From Fidelibacterota bacterium (GTDB lineage: Bacteria > Marinisomatota > Marinisomatia > Marinisomatales > S15-B10): 46,359 nucleotides of DNA. Below are positions 26,172 through 35,247 of this stretch, piece after piece. Position numbers and translations under genes: made by a program. Location: the NCBI GenBank assembly GCA_002715465.1, contig PAYY01000021.1, positions 1 to 46,359 of the forward strand. Direction: 5' to 3'. Numbering within the stretch: position 1 is the stretch's first letter; every line of letters begins with the position of its first letter. Under the pieces are notes generated by a model. That model was given only the letters and a program-made list of their open reading frames with translations, was not told the origin of the DNA and did not search any database.

Positions 26172-27581
26172 ATGATGTCATTTAATATAAAAAGGAATAT
26201 AAAATATTGGATTATAGTTGCTATCCTTTTATCCATTGATTCATTAGCGGGATTTTTTGCATTCAGTAAAACCATTATGGTGATTTTAACTGATAAGAAT
26301 TTTTCTAATTCTGAATTAAGAACAATTTTTTTCTCAATCCAACTGGTACTTTCTGGATTTTTTTATGCAAATGGTTGTTATAGGGTTGATCCTACATTAT
26401 CTAGATTTAGAGAAATCCAATCCATTCTAAGAATAACTCTATCTTTAATTATTGTTGCCATTGTATTAAATGAAATATTTCCATTAGTCTTGCAAATAGA
26501 AAGTGTTTTAATGCTTACTTTTTGGTTTTATTTAGTTGCGGGATTATTTATTGGCCGAATGACAATTAGATTGATTCAAAAAGTACTATTAGTTAGAGGT
26601 TACGGTAAAAAAAATACTATAATAATTGGTACTGATAAAAGAGCAAAAGATATTGCTGATCATTTGATGTTAAAATCAACAGGTCATAATCTTGTTGGGT
26701 TTATAAAATCAGGTAGTAAAGAAATCACTAAAACAAATAACTATTGTGAACTTCCAATATTAGGTGAATTAAATAACCTCAGAAAAATTATTGATGTTCA
26801 AAATATCAATGAAATTATTATCGCACTTGAAAGGCCACAGCATAATCGACTTTTGGAAATATTAACACGATCCAATGGTGCTCCTGTTTCATTGAGGATT
26901 ATTCCAGATATGTATGAGGTAATCAGTGGCTTAGCAAAAACTGAAGAGCTTTATGGTTTGCCGTTAGTTGAAATTAACCCTGAAATTCTAACAGTGCAGC
27001 AACGATTTGCAAAAAGATTGTTGGATATAATCGTATCAAGCTTTGTGATCCTTCCCGCTTTTCCAATATGGTTAATTATTGCTATTGCAATTAAGTTAGA
27101 GTCAAAAGGGCCAATTTTTTACCGACAGGATAGAGTCGGGAAAAATGGCAAACGATTTATAATCAATAAATTTAGATCTATGGTCAATGAGGCAGAAACA
27201 ATTACAGGACCAGTTTGGGCTAAAGTTGAGGACCCTAGAATTACAAAGGTTGGTAGTTTATTAAGGCGATTTCGCTTAGATGAAGTACCTCAGTTTGTAA
27301 ACGTGTTTCTAGGAGATATGAGTGTTGTAGGACCTAGACCAGAAAGACCTTATTTTGTTCAAAAATTGGTTGAAGAGTTTCCATTTTATTATAGGCGTCA
27401 TCGTATCCGACCAGGTATTACAGGTTGGGCTCAAATTAAACATTCTTATGACTCCACTATTTCTGATGTTAGGCAAAAACTTAAATTTGATTTTTTCTAT
27501 ATTGAGAATATTAGTTTATCTCTTGATTTTCTCATTATGGTTCGAACTATTCTTGTTATGATTTCAGGCAAGGGTCATTAA
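26172..27581 (+). CDS. Polyprenyl-phosphate sugar phosphotransferase (WbaP/WcaJ type)
   Basis: This is the initiating enzyme of repeat-unit synthesis: it moves a sugar-1-phosphate onto undecaprenyl phosphate. The 469-residue product has about four N-terminal helices (to about residue 135) and a Rossmann-like region (NTIIIGTDKRAKDIADHL). The C-terminal bacterial sugar transferase domain (about 278-469) holds RLLDIIVSS, FYRQDRVGKNGK, NKFRSM, RRFRLDEVPQFVNV, VVGPRPERPYFV and RPGITGWAQ. An upstream 211-nt gap carries no gene; it holds an AAGGAGG at 26007-26013 without a usable start and no clear promoter. Glucose versus galactose specificity cannot be judged. Confidence 0.92.
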   Translation: MMSFNIKRNIKYWIIVAILLSIDSLAGFFAFSKTIMVILTDKNFSNSELRTIFFSIQLVLSGFFYANGCYRVDPTLSRFREIQSILRITLSLIIVAIVLNEIFPLVLQIESVLMLTFWFYLVAGLFIGRMTIRLIQKVLLVRGYGKKNTIIIGTDKRAKDIADHLMLKSTGHNLVGFIKSGSKEITKTNNYCELPILGELNNLRKIIDVQNINEIIIALERPQHNRLLEILTRSNGAPVSLRIIPDMYEVISGLAKTEELYGLPLVEINPEILTVQQRFAKRLLDIIVSSFVILPAFPIWLIIAIAIKLESKGPIFYRQDRVGKNGKRFIINKFRSMVNEAETITGPVWAKVEDPRITKVGSLLRRFRLDEVPQFVNVFLGDMSVVGPRPERPYFVQKLVEEFPFYYRRHRIRPGITGWAQIKHSYDSTISDVRQKLKFDFFYIENISLSLDFLIMVRTILVMISGKGH

Positions 27582-27638
27582 ATATAGGATTCCAGTTGAT
27601 TCTTTGAAATCCGAAAGGATCTACATATTATTTCCATA

Positions 27639-29264
27639 ATGAATATAACAATTCAAATAAAACATTTTTTCAAAAAGAACCTTATTGCTGACTTATCTAT
27701 TTTGATTGTTTTACTAATTTTCATAGATAAAGTAGATGGTCAGGTCCTTGTTAGAGAGTCAAGACATCAGATTTTTGATGTTGAGAGAAGTAGTATTTTG
27801 AGAGGAAAAACAAATCATTATTTATCTCTCAGATATCAACATGAATGGAAAAATGCTAAGAAGGGTAAAAATGATCTATTGACTTCAAAGTATGGGAATA
27901 GGATTCTTCGTAATAATAGATTCCATATTTATCCAGAATTCAATGCAAAAGCTTATTTGAATGGAGGTAATATCCAAAAAGAGGGTTTCTTTATTGATTT
28001 AGCACCTACATTTACTTTGGCGGGTAAATATAATTTTTCCACTGATAAAAATTTTAATGTTACGGGATGGACACGTCTTGAGAAACATTCTATAATTTCA
28101 TCTAATGATTTCAATGTAAATATAAAAGATGGCCGGCCTGTTCTAATATCGGATTTTAGTTGGGATCAAGCTATTGGATGGAGTGATTTTTCTGGTTCAG
28201 ATAATTCTTGGATTGAATATAGGATTGGTGATGGTGGTATTACGATTAACTATCCAGGTGGAGATTTTACATTTGGAAAAACAGTTCCAATCTGGTCATC
28301 AGGTTATTCTGGTCAATTATGGTTATCAAATAAGGTTTCAAGCTTTACTTTCTTAGGGCTTCGTCATTCCTTCTCAGAAAAGTGGTCATTTGCTTTTTTA
28401 CATGGTTCACTTAATTCGAATATTAGAGACTCCACTTTTATTGGGTATTATCCAAAAGGAGGAGGTTTGCCTCTAATAAGAAAAATGATTGCTGTTCATA
28501 GGCTTGATTTTACTCCCCAAGATAATATAAGAATTGGAATTGGTGAGTCAGTAGTTTACGGATCGCGAAGTATGGAGCTAAATTATGCTCTTCCATTAGT
28601 TCCTTATTGGGCAGCTCAATCTGACCTCAGTAATTCAGATAATTTACAAATTATTGTAGATTGGGAATTAATAAAGCGACGAATCGGAAGATTGTACGGT
28701 ACATTATATCTGGATGAATGGGATCTTGTCGATACATTTAACACAAAATCTAGTAGAAATTGGGTTGCGTTTCTTACAGGAGTAACATTAAATCCTCAAA
28801 CTTTTCCATGGAAAGCACTTGTTCGCTTGGAGATGACACGAATATCTCCCTATGTATATGTACATCGAAGTCCCATTAATTCTTTTGAACATCGAGGTGT
28901 TCCTTTGGGACACTGGATTGGATCAAATGGAGAGGGAATTTTTGCATCATTAGAAGCACGTCCTATCAAAAATTTATGGATTCAATTATATGCAAATTTT
29001 TCTCGAAGAGGAAAAATTGATCCTCAAAGTATAAATCGCCAATATAGGAAAGAAAAAGTCAATTTTTTATATAGGTCTTATGATGGTCACCCTGAAAGTA
29101 GATCTGTTATTGGAATACGTAGTACATTTTCATTAAATGATTGGTGTCGAATAGATGTTGATGTTTTTTCTAATGATTGGAGACAGCATGAATTATTTAA
29201 TTCTCTGGAAAGAGGAAAAACAAAAAATATTGATGGCTATCTAAGTATTCTAATTGGTTTTTAA
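27639..29264 (+). CDS. Capsule-assembly Wzi-like outer-membrane barrel protein
   Basis: The 541-residue product has a signal-like N-terminus (hydrophobic 19-33, ending VDGQ) and then a beta-rich body with alternating aromatic strands. Its terminal phenylalanine (SILIGF) is typical of BAM-inserted barrels. YIGNRILRNNRF-like, DFTFGKTVPIWSSGYSG and LSNKVSSFTFLGLRHSF segments resemble the Caps_assemb_Wzi family, which anchors capsule at the cell surface. Location after the initiating transferase and inside the polysaccharide cluster supports this. Similarity is judged by eye, so a different outer-membrane barrel remains possible. Confidence 0.62.
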   Translation: MNITIQIKHFFKKNLIADLSILIVLLIFIDKVDGQVLVRESRHQIFDVERSSILRGKTNHYLSLRYQHEWKNAKKGKNDLLTSKYGNRILRNNRFHIYPEFNAKAYLNGGNIQKEGFFIDLAPTFTLAGKYNFSTDKNFNVTGWTRLEKHSIISSNDFNVNIKDGRPVLISDFSWDQAIGWSDFSGSDNSWIEYRIGDGGITINYPGGDFTFGKTVPIWSSGYSGQLWLSNKVSSFTFLGLRHSFSEKWSFAFLHGSLNSNIRDSTFIGYYPKGGGLPLIRKMIAVHRLDFTPQDNIRIGIGESVVYGSRSMELNYALPLVPYWAAQSDLSNSDNLQIIVDWELIKRRIGRLYGTLYLDEWDLVDTFNTKSSRNWVAFLTGVTLNPQTFPWKALVRLEMTRISPYVYVHRSPINSFEHRGVPLGHWIGSNGEGIFASLEARPIKNLWIQLYANFSRRGKIDPQSINRQYRKEKVNFLYRSYDGHPESRSVIGIRSTFSLNDWCRIDVDVFSNDWRQHELFNSLERGKTKNIDGYLSILIGF

Positions 29265-29283
29265 TGTGTAGAGTTAAAAACAT

Positions 29284-30441
29284 TTGATTTTATTTTTTAT
29301 AATAATAATCTCAATCTACCTCATTTTTTTTATTAGTCTGAGTAATGGACTAAAGTCACACAATGATTATTCAAATATGGGTGGAACTTCTAGCCTACCT
29401 TATGTTTCAGTTATTATTGCTGTCAGAGATGAGGAGGTCTATATAGGTAACCTCCTTGAAAGTCTCTCAAAACAGAATTACCCTGTTGAAAAAATACAGT
29501 TTATTTTTGTAGATGACGGATCAACTGACAATACATACAATATTGTGTATGAAAAAATAGCTACTGACAATCGTTTTAATCTAATCAAAGCTGGTGAACC
29601 ATCTAAATTTTTCTCTCCAAAAAAGTGGGCATTAAATAAAGGTATTAAGATAGCTGATGGAGAGGTTTTAATTATGACTGATGGTGATTGCACGATGGAA
29701 GAAAATTGGGTTAGATATATGGCTGAATTCTTTATGAAAAAAGAAATTGGCATGGTTCTTGGTTCAAGTCCCTTAGGACTATCAAGAAGTATTTGGGATA
29801 GAGCACTACGGATGGACTCAATAGGTTTAGATGCTTTAATGATGTCAACCTTAATTGCTAAACTACCATTTACTGCAAGTGGTCGCAATCTTGCGGTTCG
29901 TAAAATTGCCTTTGATGAAATTGGAGGTTATGATTCAATAGGACAATTTACTTCTGGCGATGATGACCTGCTTATGCATGCTATATCTAAAAGTAATTGG
30001 AGAATAGTGCCATGTTTAAAAAAAGGCTCTCAAGTTGAAAGTCCAGCCCCTAAAGGATGGGCTGAATTTTTTTGGCAACGGATTAGGTTTTCTTCGAAAG
30101 GAAAAGCTTACTTTCAATTAGATTTTGTTAATTCATCTTTTCGTTTAGGGCTTATTTTCATTTTTGTTGTCAATCTTATGGTTTTTTTATCGCAGTTATT
30201 TTTTTTGATTTATAAAGATTTTTTTTATTTGTTGCCTTGGTTAATTAAAATTTTTAGTGATTATTTATTAATAAATGTATATCTATCAAAAACTAAAGAA
30301 TCTTTGGATTTACCTTTCTTCCTTTTTAATGAAGTTTGGCACGCACTCTATGTTACAGTTTTTGGACTGATTGGCCCATTTTTCCCAGTCTATTGGAAAG
30401 GTCGTAAAAGTAAAACGGATCTTTCTAATAACGCTTATTGA
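29284..30441 (+). CDS. Glycosyltransferase family 2, membrane-anchored
   Basis: The 385-residue product has an N-terminal membrane helix (1-19), a GT-A domain (YVSVIIAVRDEEVYIGNLL; FVDDGSTDNT; MTDGDCTMEENW with the DxD motif; SGDDDLLMHAI) and two to three C-terminal helices. It ends with a basic tail. The QRIRFSSKGKAY stretch corresponds to the Q/RxxRW acceptor-site motif of processive and lipid-linked GT2 enzymes. The likely start is TTG 29284 because no ATG precedes the first helix. It closes the polysaccharide cluster. Sugar specificity is unknown. Confidence 0.82.
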   Translation: MILFFIIIISIYLIFFISLSNGLKSHNDYSNMGGTSSLPYVSVIIAVRDEEVYIGNLLESLSKQNYPVEKIQFIFVDDGSTDNTYNIVYEKIATDNRFNLIKAGEPSKFFSPKKWALNKGIKIADGEVLIMTDGDCTMEENWVRYMAEFFMKKEIGMVLGSSPLGLSRSIWDRALRMDSIGLDALMMSTLIAKLPFTASGRNLAVRKIAFDEIGGYDSIGQFTSGDDDLLMHAISKSNWRIVPCLKKGSQVESPAPKGWAEFFWQRIRFSSKGKAYFQLDFVNSSFRLGLIFIFVVNLMVFLSQLFFLIYKDFFYLLPWLIKIFSDYLLINVYLSKTKESLDLPFFLFNEVWHALYVTVFGLIGPFFPVYWKGRKSKTDLSNNAY

Positions 30442-30477
30442 AGAGATGGAAAGTTTATTTGTTGGGTCGTAATTTGC

Positions 30478-30497
30478 AATGTGGAGAAAGCCACATT
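30478..30497 (+). promoter_or_regulatory. Hairpin in the serS leader
   Basis: AATGTGG (30478-30484), 6-nt AGAAAG loop, CCACATT (30491-30497): a perfect 7-bp stem. It sits 13 nt before the serS ATG, where no clear ribosome-binding site is seen, and no U-run follows. It could be a weak terminator of the upstream cluster or a leader element affecting serS. Confidence 0.4.
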
Positions 30498-30510
30498 TAG
30501 ATAAACAATC

Positions 30511-31773
30511 ATGATTCCAATTAAAGAAATAAGAAATGATTCTGATAGAATTTTTCAAGGGGCTATTCAAAAAGGAGAAGAAATTGAAATAAAAAAAATA
30601 TTGAATTTAGACAAAGAATTGAGATTGCTCATTAAACAGACAGAAAATAATAAAGCAGAACGAAATAGTATTAGTCAAGAAATTGCAAAGATGAAATTTG
30701 AAAATAATAATCCAACTAATCTAATTGCTGACATGAAAATCCTATCTTCTAAAATAAAGACTTCTGATGTTAGAATATCAAAATTAAAAGAAAAATTAAA
30801 TACATTACTAAAATGGATTCCTAATATTCCTCATGATTCAGTACCTATTGGAAAAGATGAAAGAGCAAATGAAGTAGTGAGGTATGGTGGAAGATTACCT
30901 GAGAAAAATTTTAAAATTCAAAATCACACTCAATTAGCTGATTCTCTCGGATTAATTGACTTTTCTAGAGGAGCAAAAATTTCAGGATCTGGCTTTCCTT
31001 TGTACACCAAACAAGGTGCTCGATTAGAACGTGCTTTAATTAATTTTATGTTAAATCATAATATTAAAAGGAATTACACAGAAATATTGACTCCTTTTTT
31101 GACTTTGTCTAAATCCATGGAGACAACAGGTCAAATTCCTAAACTTGCTGAAGATATGTATCATGTTGAAAAGGATGGACTTTATCTAATTCCAACTGCT
31201 GAAGTACCTTTAACAAATATTCATAGAGAAGAAATTCTTCAAGAATTAGAATTGCCAATTAAATATACAGCTTATTCTCCTTGTTTTAGGAGAGAGGCTG
31301 GATCTTATGGAAAAGATACTCGTGGTTTATTAAGAATTCACCAATTTAATAAAGTAGAGATGGTAAAATTTGTAAAGCCAGATGATTCTTATATGGAACT
31401 TGAATTACTTACAGAAGATGCTGAATCAATTCTTCAGGCTCTGGGACTTCATTATCGAGTTGTTTGTTTATGTACTGGTGATCTTAGCTTTGCTGCAGCG
31501 AAATGTTATGATTTAGAAGTCTGGGCTCCAGGTGAAAAACGATGGTTGGAAGTATCAAGTTGTAGCAATTTTGAATCATTTCAAGCCCGAAGAGGTAATA
31601 TTCGCTATAGAGATGAAAATGGTTTGGTTCAGTTTTTACATACTCTTAATGGTTCTGGTCTAGCAACACCTAGACTAATGATAGGAATATTAGAGTCATT
31701 TCAAGATAAACAGGGTAAAGTTAAAATTCCAAGCGTACTTCAGCCATATTTTGGCGGTGAGGTATTGCAATAA
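30511..31773 (+). CDS. serS: Seryl-tRNA synthetase
   Basis: This class II synthetase charges tRNA-Ser and tRNA-Sec. The 420-residue product has an N-terminal coiled-coil arm (about 1-110, starting IPIKEIRNDSDRIFQGA). The catalytic core has TAEVPLTN, motif 2 (SPCFRREAGSYGKDTRG; HQFNKVE), the EVSSCSN zone and motif 3 (NGSGLATPRLMIGILE). Length is normal. Start ATG 30511 gives the expected N-terminus, though the Shine-Dalgarno sequence is poor. It begins a new housekeeping run after the polysaccharide genes. Confidence 0.97.
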   Translation: MIPIKEIRNDSDRIFQGAIQKGEEIEIKKILNLDKELRLLIKQTENNKAERNSISQEIAKMKFENNNPTNLIADMKILSSKIKTSDVRISKLKEKLNTLLKWIPNIPHDSVPIGKDERANEVVRYGGRLPEKNFKIQNHTQLADSLGLIDFSRGAKISGSGFPLYTKQGARLERALINFMLNHNIKRNYTEILTPFLTLSKSMETTGQIPKLAEDMYHVEKDGLYLIPTAEVPLTNIHREEILQELELPIKYTAYSPCFRREAGSYGKDTRGLLRIHQFNKVEMVKFVKPDDSYMELELLTEDAESILQALGLHYRVVCLCTGDLSFAAAKCYDLEVWAPGEKRWLEVSSCSNFESFQARRGNIRYRDENGLVQFLHTLNGSGLATPRLMIGILESFQDKQGKVKIPSVLQPYFGGEVLQ

Positions 31774-32512
31774 TAGAATATTGATTCGACAAGGTTTTTT
31801 TCTTTTCTGCATTTTTTTCTTAACCGCAATTCTCGGGTTATTTGTGGCAATTATTGGACTAATTGATTTAAGGGGCAGATTTGTAGCTTATCTTTCTAGG
31901 ATATATATGAGAATAGTTTTGTGGATAAGCGGAGTTAAGTATCGTGTTATAGGTATAGAAAATCTTGATAGTAATTCACATTATATTTTTACTTCTAATC
32001 ATGAAAGTGCTTTCGATATTCCGTTAATATTAGGTGGTCTTGATTTTCATATAGTTTTTTTGGCCAAGAAAGAGTTAAAAAATATTCCAATTCTTGGCTG
32101 GGCCATGCTAGCAGGTAGGCACATTTTTATTGATAGATATAATAGAAAAAAAGCAGTTATATCATTAAGAAAAGCGAGGCAATCGCTTTCTTCTAATCCT
32201 CGATCCTTGATTATTTTTCCTGAGGGAACTCGAAGTAAAGATGGAAAAATTCATCAATTCAAAAAGGGGGGGCTTTCAATTGCTTTAGATATCGGGATGG
32301 ATTTAGTACCTTTGGCTGTTTGTGGGACAGGTTCGGTTATTGCAAAAAACTCTTTTACTTTAAATAAAGGAGAAGTTGAATTACATATTGGAAAACCTGT
32401 TATTTCTAAACATTGGAAAGATCGTTCAGCAAGTGAGTTGGCTGATCATTTAAGGAATGAAGTTCTTTCTATGAAAAAGAGTTGGAAGGAAAGTATTAGT
32501 AGCACGGTTTAA
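31751..32512 (+). CDS. plsC: 1-acyl-sn-glycerol-3-phosphate acyltransferase
   Basis: PlsC acylates lysophosphatidate to phosphatidate at the inner membrane. The 253-residue product has N-terminal hydrophobic helices (about 15-38). The acyltransferase motifs are NHESAFD (83-89, the NHx4D motif), FIDRYNR and FPEGTRS (156-162), followed by a VPLAV-type segment. The true start is uncertain: TTG 31751 and GTG 31757 overlap serS, while TTG 31781 (MIRQGFFLF) begins 8 nt after it and gives 243 residues. Family is certain; among acyl-acceptors, lysophosphatidate is the usual one. Confidence 0.88.
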   Translation: MAVRYCNNRILIRQGFFLFCIFFLTAILGLFVAIIGLIDLRGRFVAYLSRIYMRIVLWISGVKYRVIGIENLDSNSHYIFTSNHESAFDIPLILGGLDFHIVFLAKKELKNIPILGWAMLAGRHIFIDRYNRKKAVISLRKARQSLSSNPRSLIIFPEGTRSKDGKIHQFKKGGLSIALDIGMDLVPLAVCGTGSVIAKNSFTLNKGEVELHIGKPVISKHWKDRSASELADHLRNEVLSMKKSWKESISSTV

Positions 32513-32576
32513 TTTTTTTGTTAAACTTTTGCTTTATAAAATACTTTATATTTTTTTCCACTAAACCAATATAGAT

Positions 32577-33056
32577 ATGTTTGTTAAAGATAAATATTCA
32601 ATATTAGAAATTATAAATAAACTAAGAGAATCAAACAGATCAATTGTTTTTACTAATGGCTGTTTTGATCTTCTTCATAAAGGGCATCTCCACTTGTTTA
32701 AATCCGCTATTAAGGAAGGTGATTTTCTAATAGTTGCCATAAATAGTGATCAATCAATATTGAGACTTAAAGGTCAAGGAAGACCAATTCAATCAGAGAA
32801 TGAGCGTGTTAAAGCATTGACAAAACTAAAATCATTGGATTTGGTAACAATTTTTGATCAGGATACCCCCTTTGATCTAATTAAATTTATTTGTCCCGAT
32901 GTTCTTGTTAAAGGTGGTGATTATAATAGAAAAGATATTGTTGGCGGTGATTTTGTTAAAAGTAAAGGTGGAAGAGTTGTAGTTGTTCCAATTCTGAAAG
33001 GTTTCAGTACATCTTCCAAGATAAATGAAATGTTGATTAGTGAAACTAAGACTTGA
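32577..33056 (+). CDS. rfaE2: D-glycero-beta-D-manno-heptose 1-phosphate adenylyltransferase (RfaE domain II)
   Basis: The 159-residue nucleotidyltransferase has TNGCFDLLHKGHLHLF (HxGH motif at 34-37), VAINSDQSILRLKGQGRP and a C-terminal GFSTSSKI, the ISTTxxI-like signature. It makes ADP-heptose from heptose-1-phosphate and ATP for LPS core synthesis. It corresponds to the C-terminal half of E. coli HldE as a stand-alone protein. The kinase half is not nearby. Small glycerol-3-phosphate cytidylyltransferases share the fold but lack the VKGGDY pattern seen here. Confidence 0.9.
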   Translation: MFVKDKYSILEIINKLRESNRSIVFTNGCFDLLHKGHLHLFKSAIKEGDFLIVAINSDQSILRLKGQGRPIQSENERVKALTKLKSLDLVTIFDQDTPFDLIKFICPDVLVKGGDYNRKDIVGGDFVKSKGGRVVVVPILKGFSTSSKINEMLISETKT

Positions 33057-33101
33057 CTACTCGTTAATTATAAACCTAAGTTCAGAGCTAATTTAGAATG
33101 A

Positions 33102-34922
33102 ATGATCTATCTTAAAGAATATATTAAGTTATGTCTTCGAATTAATTGCATTCCTTTGCTTTTAGGAGGGTATTTACTTTTTGGGCAAGATGTTGGATTA
33201 AATTCAAAGAATAACTCTGATAAGGTTAATGCTAATGAGTATGCATCAATCAATGAAATAGAAAATCAATTCCCTCTTATTCTTGCTGATGCAAAAAAGT
33301 TTTTTTCTGAGGCAATTATTGCTGATCATCATGGAGATTCTCTTGAGGTTCTATATTTATTGGATAAGATTGTAGAATTGCTAAATGGAGCGGAACAGTT
33401 AGGTGAGATGTCTGATGATGATCAAGAAGAGTTTTCTCGCTTTGAAGAAACTTTGATCCACACATATCAAAATAATTTTATAACTATTGACAGAACCAGT
33501 GCATCTATTGCAACGGCAAGTCTTAAAGAAGAACTCTCTCGTTACTTAGAACCTATAGAAATTAAAATTAATGGTTCTTCTTTTAAAGTTGTTGATGATA
33601 GGGAAGGTCATATGCCACTTGTTATGAATAGTCGAGTGGAAAGAGCTATAAAGTTTTTTGAAACTGAGGGACGTCAGGCTTTTGAGAGATGGCTTTCTCG
33701 TTATCCAATTTATGAGCCAATTATTAAAGGGATATTATCTAAACATGAACTTCCCGAGGAATTAATTTATCATGCAATGGTTGAAAGCGGTTTGAATAAT
33801 AGAGCCTATTCTAAAGCCCAGGCTGTAGGTATTTGGCAATTTATAGGTTCTACAGCAAAACTTTATGGTCTAAATAGAACTTGGTGGATAGATGAACGTC
33901 GAGATCCAATTAAGTCAACTAATGCTGCAGCTAGCTATCTTAAAGATTTATATATTGAATTTGATGACTGGTATCTAGCGCTTGCCGCTTATAATGCTGG
34001 TGCTGGAAGAATTAATCGAGCCATAAGGCTTCATCAAACTCGAGATTTTTGGAGTTTAAGTTCCCTGCCTAAAGAAACAAAAAATCACGTTCCAACCGTT
34101 CTAGCGACAGCAATAATTGCCCGTTCTCCTGAAAAGTATAGGTTTAAATTTCCTGAAGGATCTTCATTGCAATATGATGAAGTGAAAGTGGAAAAAAGTG
34201 CCGATCTAGCTGTTCTTTCTAAATGTGCTGGAATAACAGTAAAAGAATTACGTGACTATAATCCAGAATTGCGTCAACATGCTACACCACCAGATGAACT
34301 TTACATATTGAAGATTCCTAAAGGAAAACAGGAGACTTTTTTGTCATCATTTAACTCATTGAATGATGATCAAAGGTTTGCTCCACAATATATGATTCAT
34401 GTAGTAGGTAGGGGGCATAACTTAAGTTGGATATCAAAAAAATATGGTGTTTCTATGCATCAAATTGCTTCATTTAATAAAATAAAAAACTTTCATCGTT
34501 TAAAGATTGGTCAGAAATTGACTATACCAATTCCAGGTGTTCCAATTCGTGCTAATTTAACTCCTGGCTTAGAACCAAATACAGTTACATATTTAGTTAG
34601 AAATGGTGATACACTTGGCCATATAGCTATGAGATATAAATCAACAGCGAGAAGGATTAGACAATTGAATGGACTTAGCTATGGATCTTATATTTTTCCT
34701 GGCCAAAAGCTAAAGGTGCCATTAAGGGAAAGTGCTCAAATGACATCAGCTTCTAACAAGTTTGTGAAAGAAGTTTATACTGTAAAAATGGGAGATACTT
34801 TAAGTCATATCGCTGAACGTTACCGTGTAGGGATAACTAAATTACGTCAATGGAATAGCATACCAGATAGCGATTTCATAGTACCGGGTCAGATTCTTAT
34901 AGTTTATGTTAAACAAAGTTAA
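33102..34922 (+). CDS. mltD: Membrane-bound lytic transglycosylase with three LysM domains (MltD-like)
   Basis: This enzyme cleaves peptidoglycan glycan strands. The 606-residue product has an N-terminal hydrophobic segment (INCIPLLLGGYLLFG), an alpha-helical spacer and an SLT domain. The catalytic Glu is in HAMVESGLNN (about residue 228), with SKAQAVGIWQFIGSTAKLYG and LALAAYNAGAGRINRA. Three LysM repeats follow at about 427-472, 493-540 and 556-603 (the second and third open with GDTLxHIA). There is no lipobox Cys. Start ATG 33102 is chosen for the signal segment. HU follows on the same strand. Confidence 0.93.
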   Translation: MIYLKEYIKLCLRINCIPLLLGGYLLFGQDVGLNSKNNSDKVNANEYASINEIENQFPLILADAKKFFSEAIIADHHGDSLEVLYLLDKIVELLNGAEQLGEMSDDDQEEFSRFEETLIHTYQNNFITIDRTSASIATASLKEELSRYLEPIEIKINGSSFKVVDDREGHMPLVMNSRVERAIKFFETEGRQAFERWLSRYPIYEPIIKGILSKHELPEELIYHAMVESGLNNRAYSKAQAVGIWQFIGSTAKLYGLNRTWWIDERRDPIKSTNAAASYLKDLYIEFDDWYLALAAYNAGAGRINRAIRLHQTRDFWSLSSLPKETKNHVPTVLATAIIARSPEKYRFKFPEGSSLQYDEVKVEKSADLAVLSKCAGITVKELRDYNPELRQHATPPDELYILKIPKGKQETFLSSFNSLNDDQRFAPQYMIHVVGRGHNLSWISKKYGVSMHQIASFNKIKNFHRLKIGQKLTIPIPGVPIRANLTPGLEPNTVTYLVRNGDTLGHIAMRYKSTARRIRQLNGLSYGSYIFPGQKLKVPLRESAQMTSASNKFVKEVYTVKMGDTLSHIAERYRVGITKLRQWNSIPDSDFIVPGQILIVYVKQS

Positions 34923-34954
34923 AAAATGAAATGGAAAAGATTGGAGGGAAAACT

Positions 34955-35242
34955 GTGACAAAAGCAGATATAGTAGAACAAGTTTCTAGAGGTACAGGTC
35001 TTACAAAGATAGAAACAGAAACCGTTATGAATGGGATAATGAATACTATATCTTCAGCTTTAGAAAATAATACTAGAGTTGAACTTCGTGGATTCGGTAC
35101 ATTTGGTGTAAAAAAACGTGACCCTAGAAAAGCAAGAAACCCTGGAACAGGGGAGACAGTATATTTACCTGAAAGATATGTCCCTACATTTAAACCTTCT
35201 GGATTACTAAAGAAAAATATTAATAAAGCATTAATGGAGTAG
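34955..35242 (+). CDS. HU/IHF-family nucleoid protein
   Basis: The 95-residue product starts at GTG 34955: TKADIVEQVSRGTGLTKIETE, VELRGFGTFGVKKRDPRKARNPGTGE, then VPTFKPSGLLKK. It is a dimeric DNA-bending protein. GGAGGG (34943-34948) lies 6 nt before this GTG and decides the start; the upstream ATG at 34931 would add eight residues beyond the normal family N-terminus. RKARNPxTGE is the beta-arm with the DNA-intercalating proline. Whether it acts as HU or as an IHF subunit cannot be told. A 31-codon basic gene follows after 5 nt. Confidence 0.94.
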   Translation: MTKADIVEQVSRGTGLTKIETETVMNGIMNTISSALENNTRVELRGFGTFGVKKRDPRKARNPGTGETVYLPERYVPTFKPSGLLKKNINKALME

Positions 35243-35247
35243 ATAAA

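Noticed and set aside
29478..29888. 136-codon minus-strand open frame inside the GT2 gene
   Set aside because: It is a shadow of a well-supported glycosyltransferase, with no family motif of its own.
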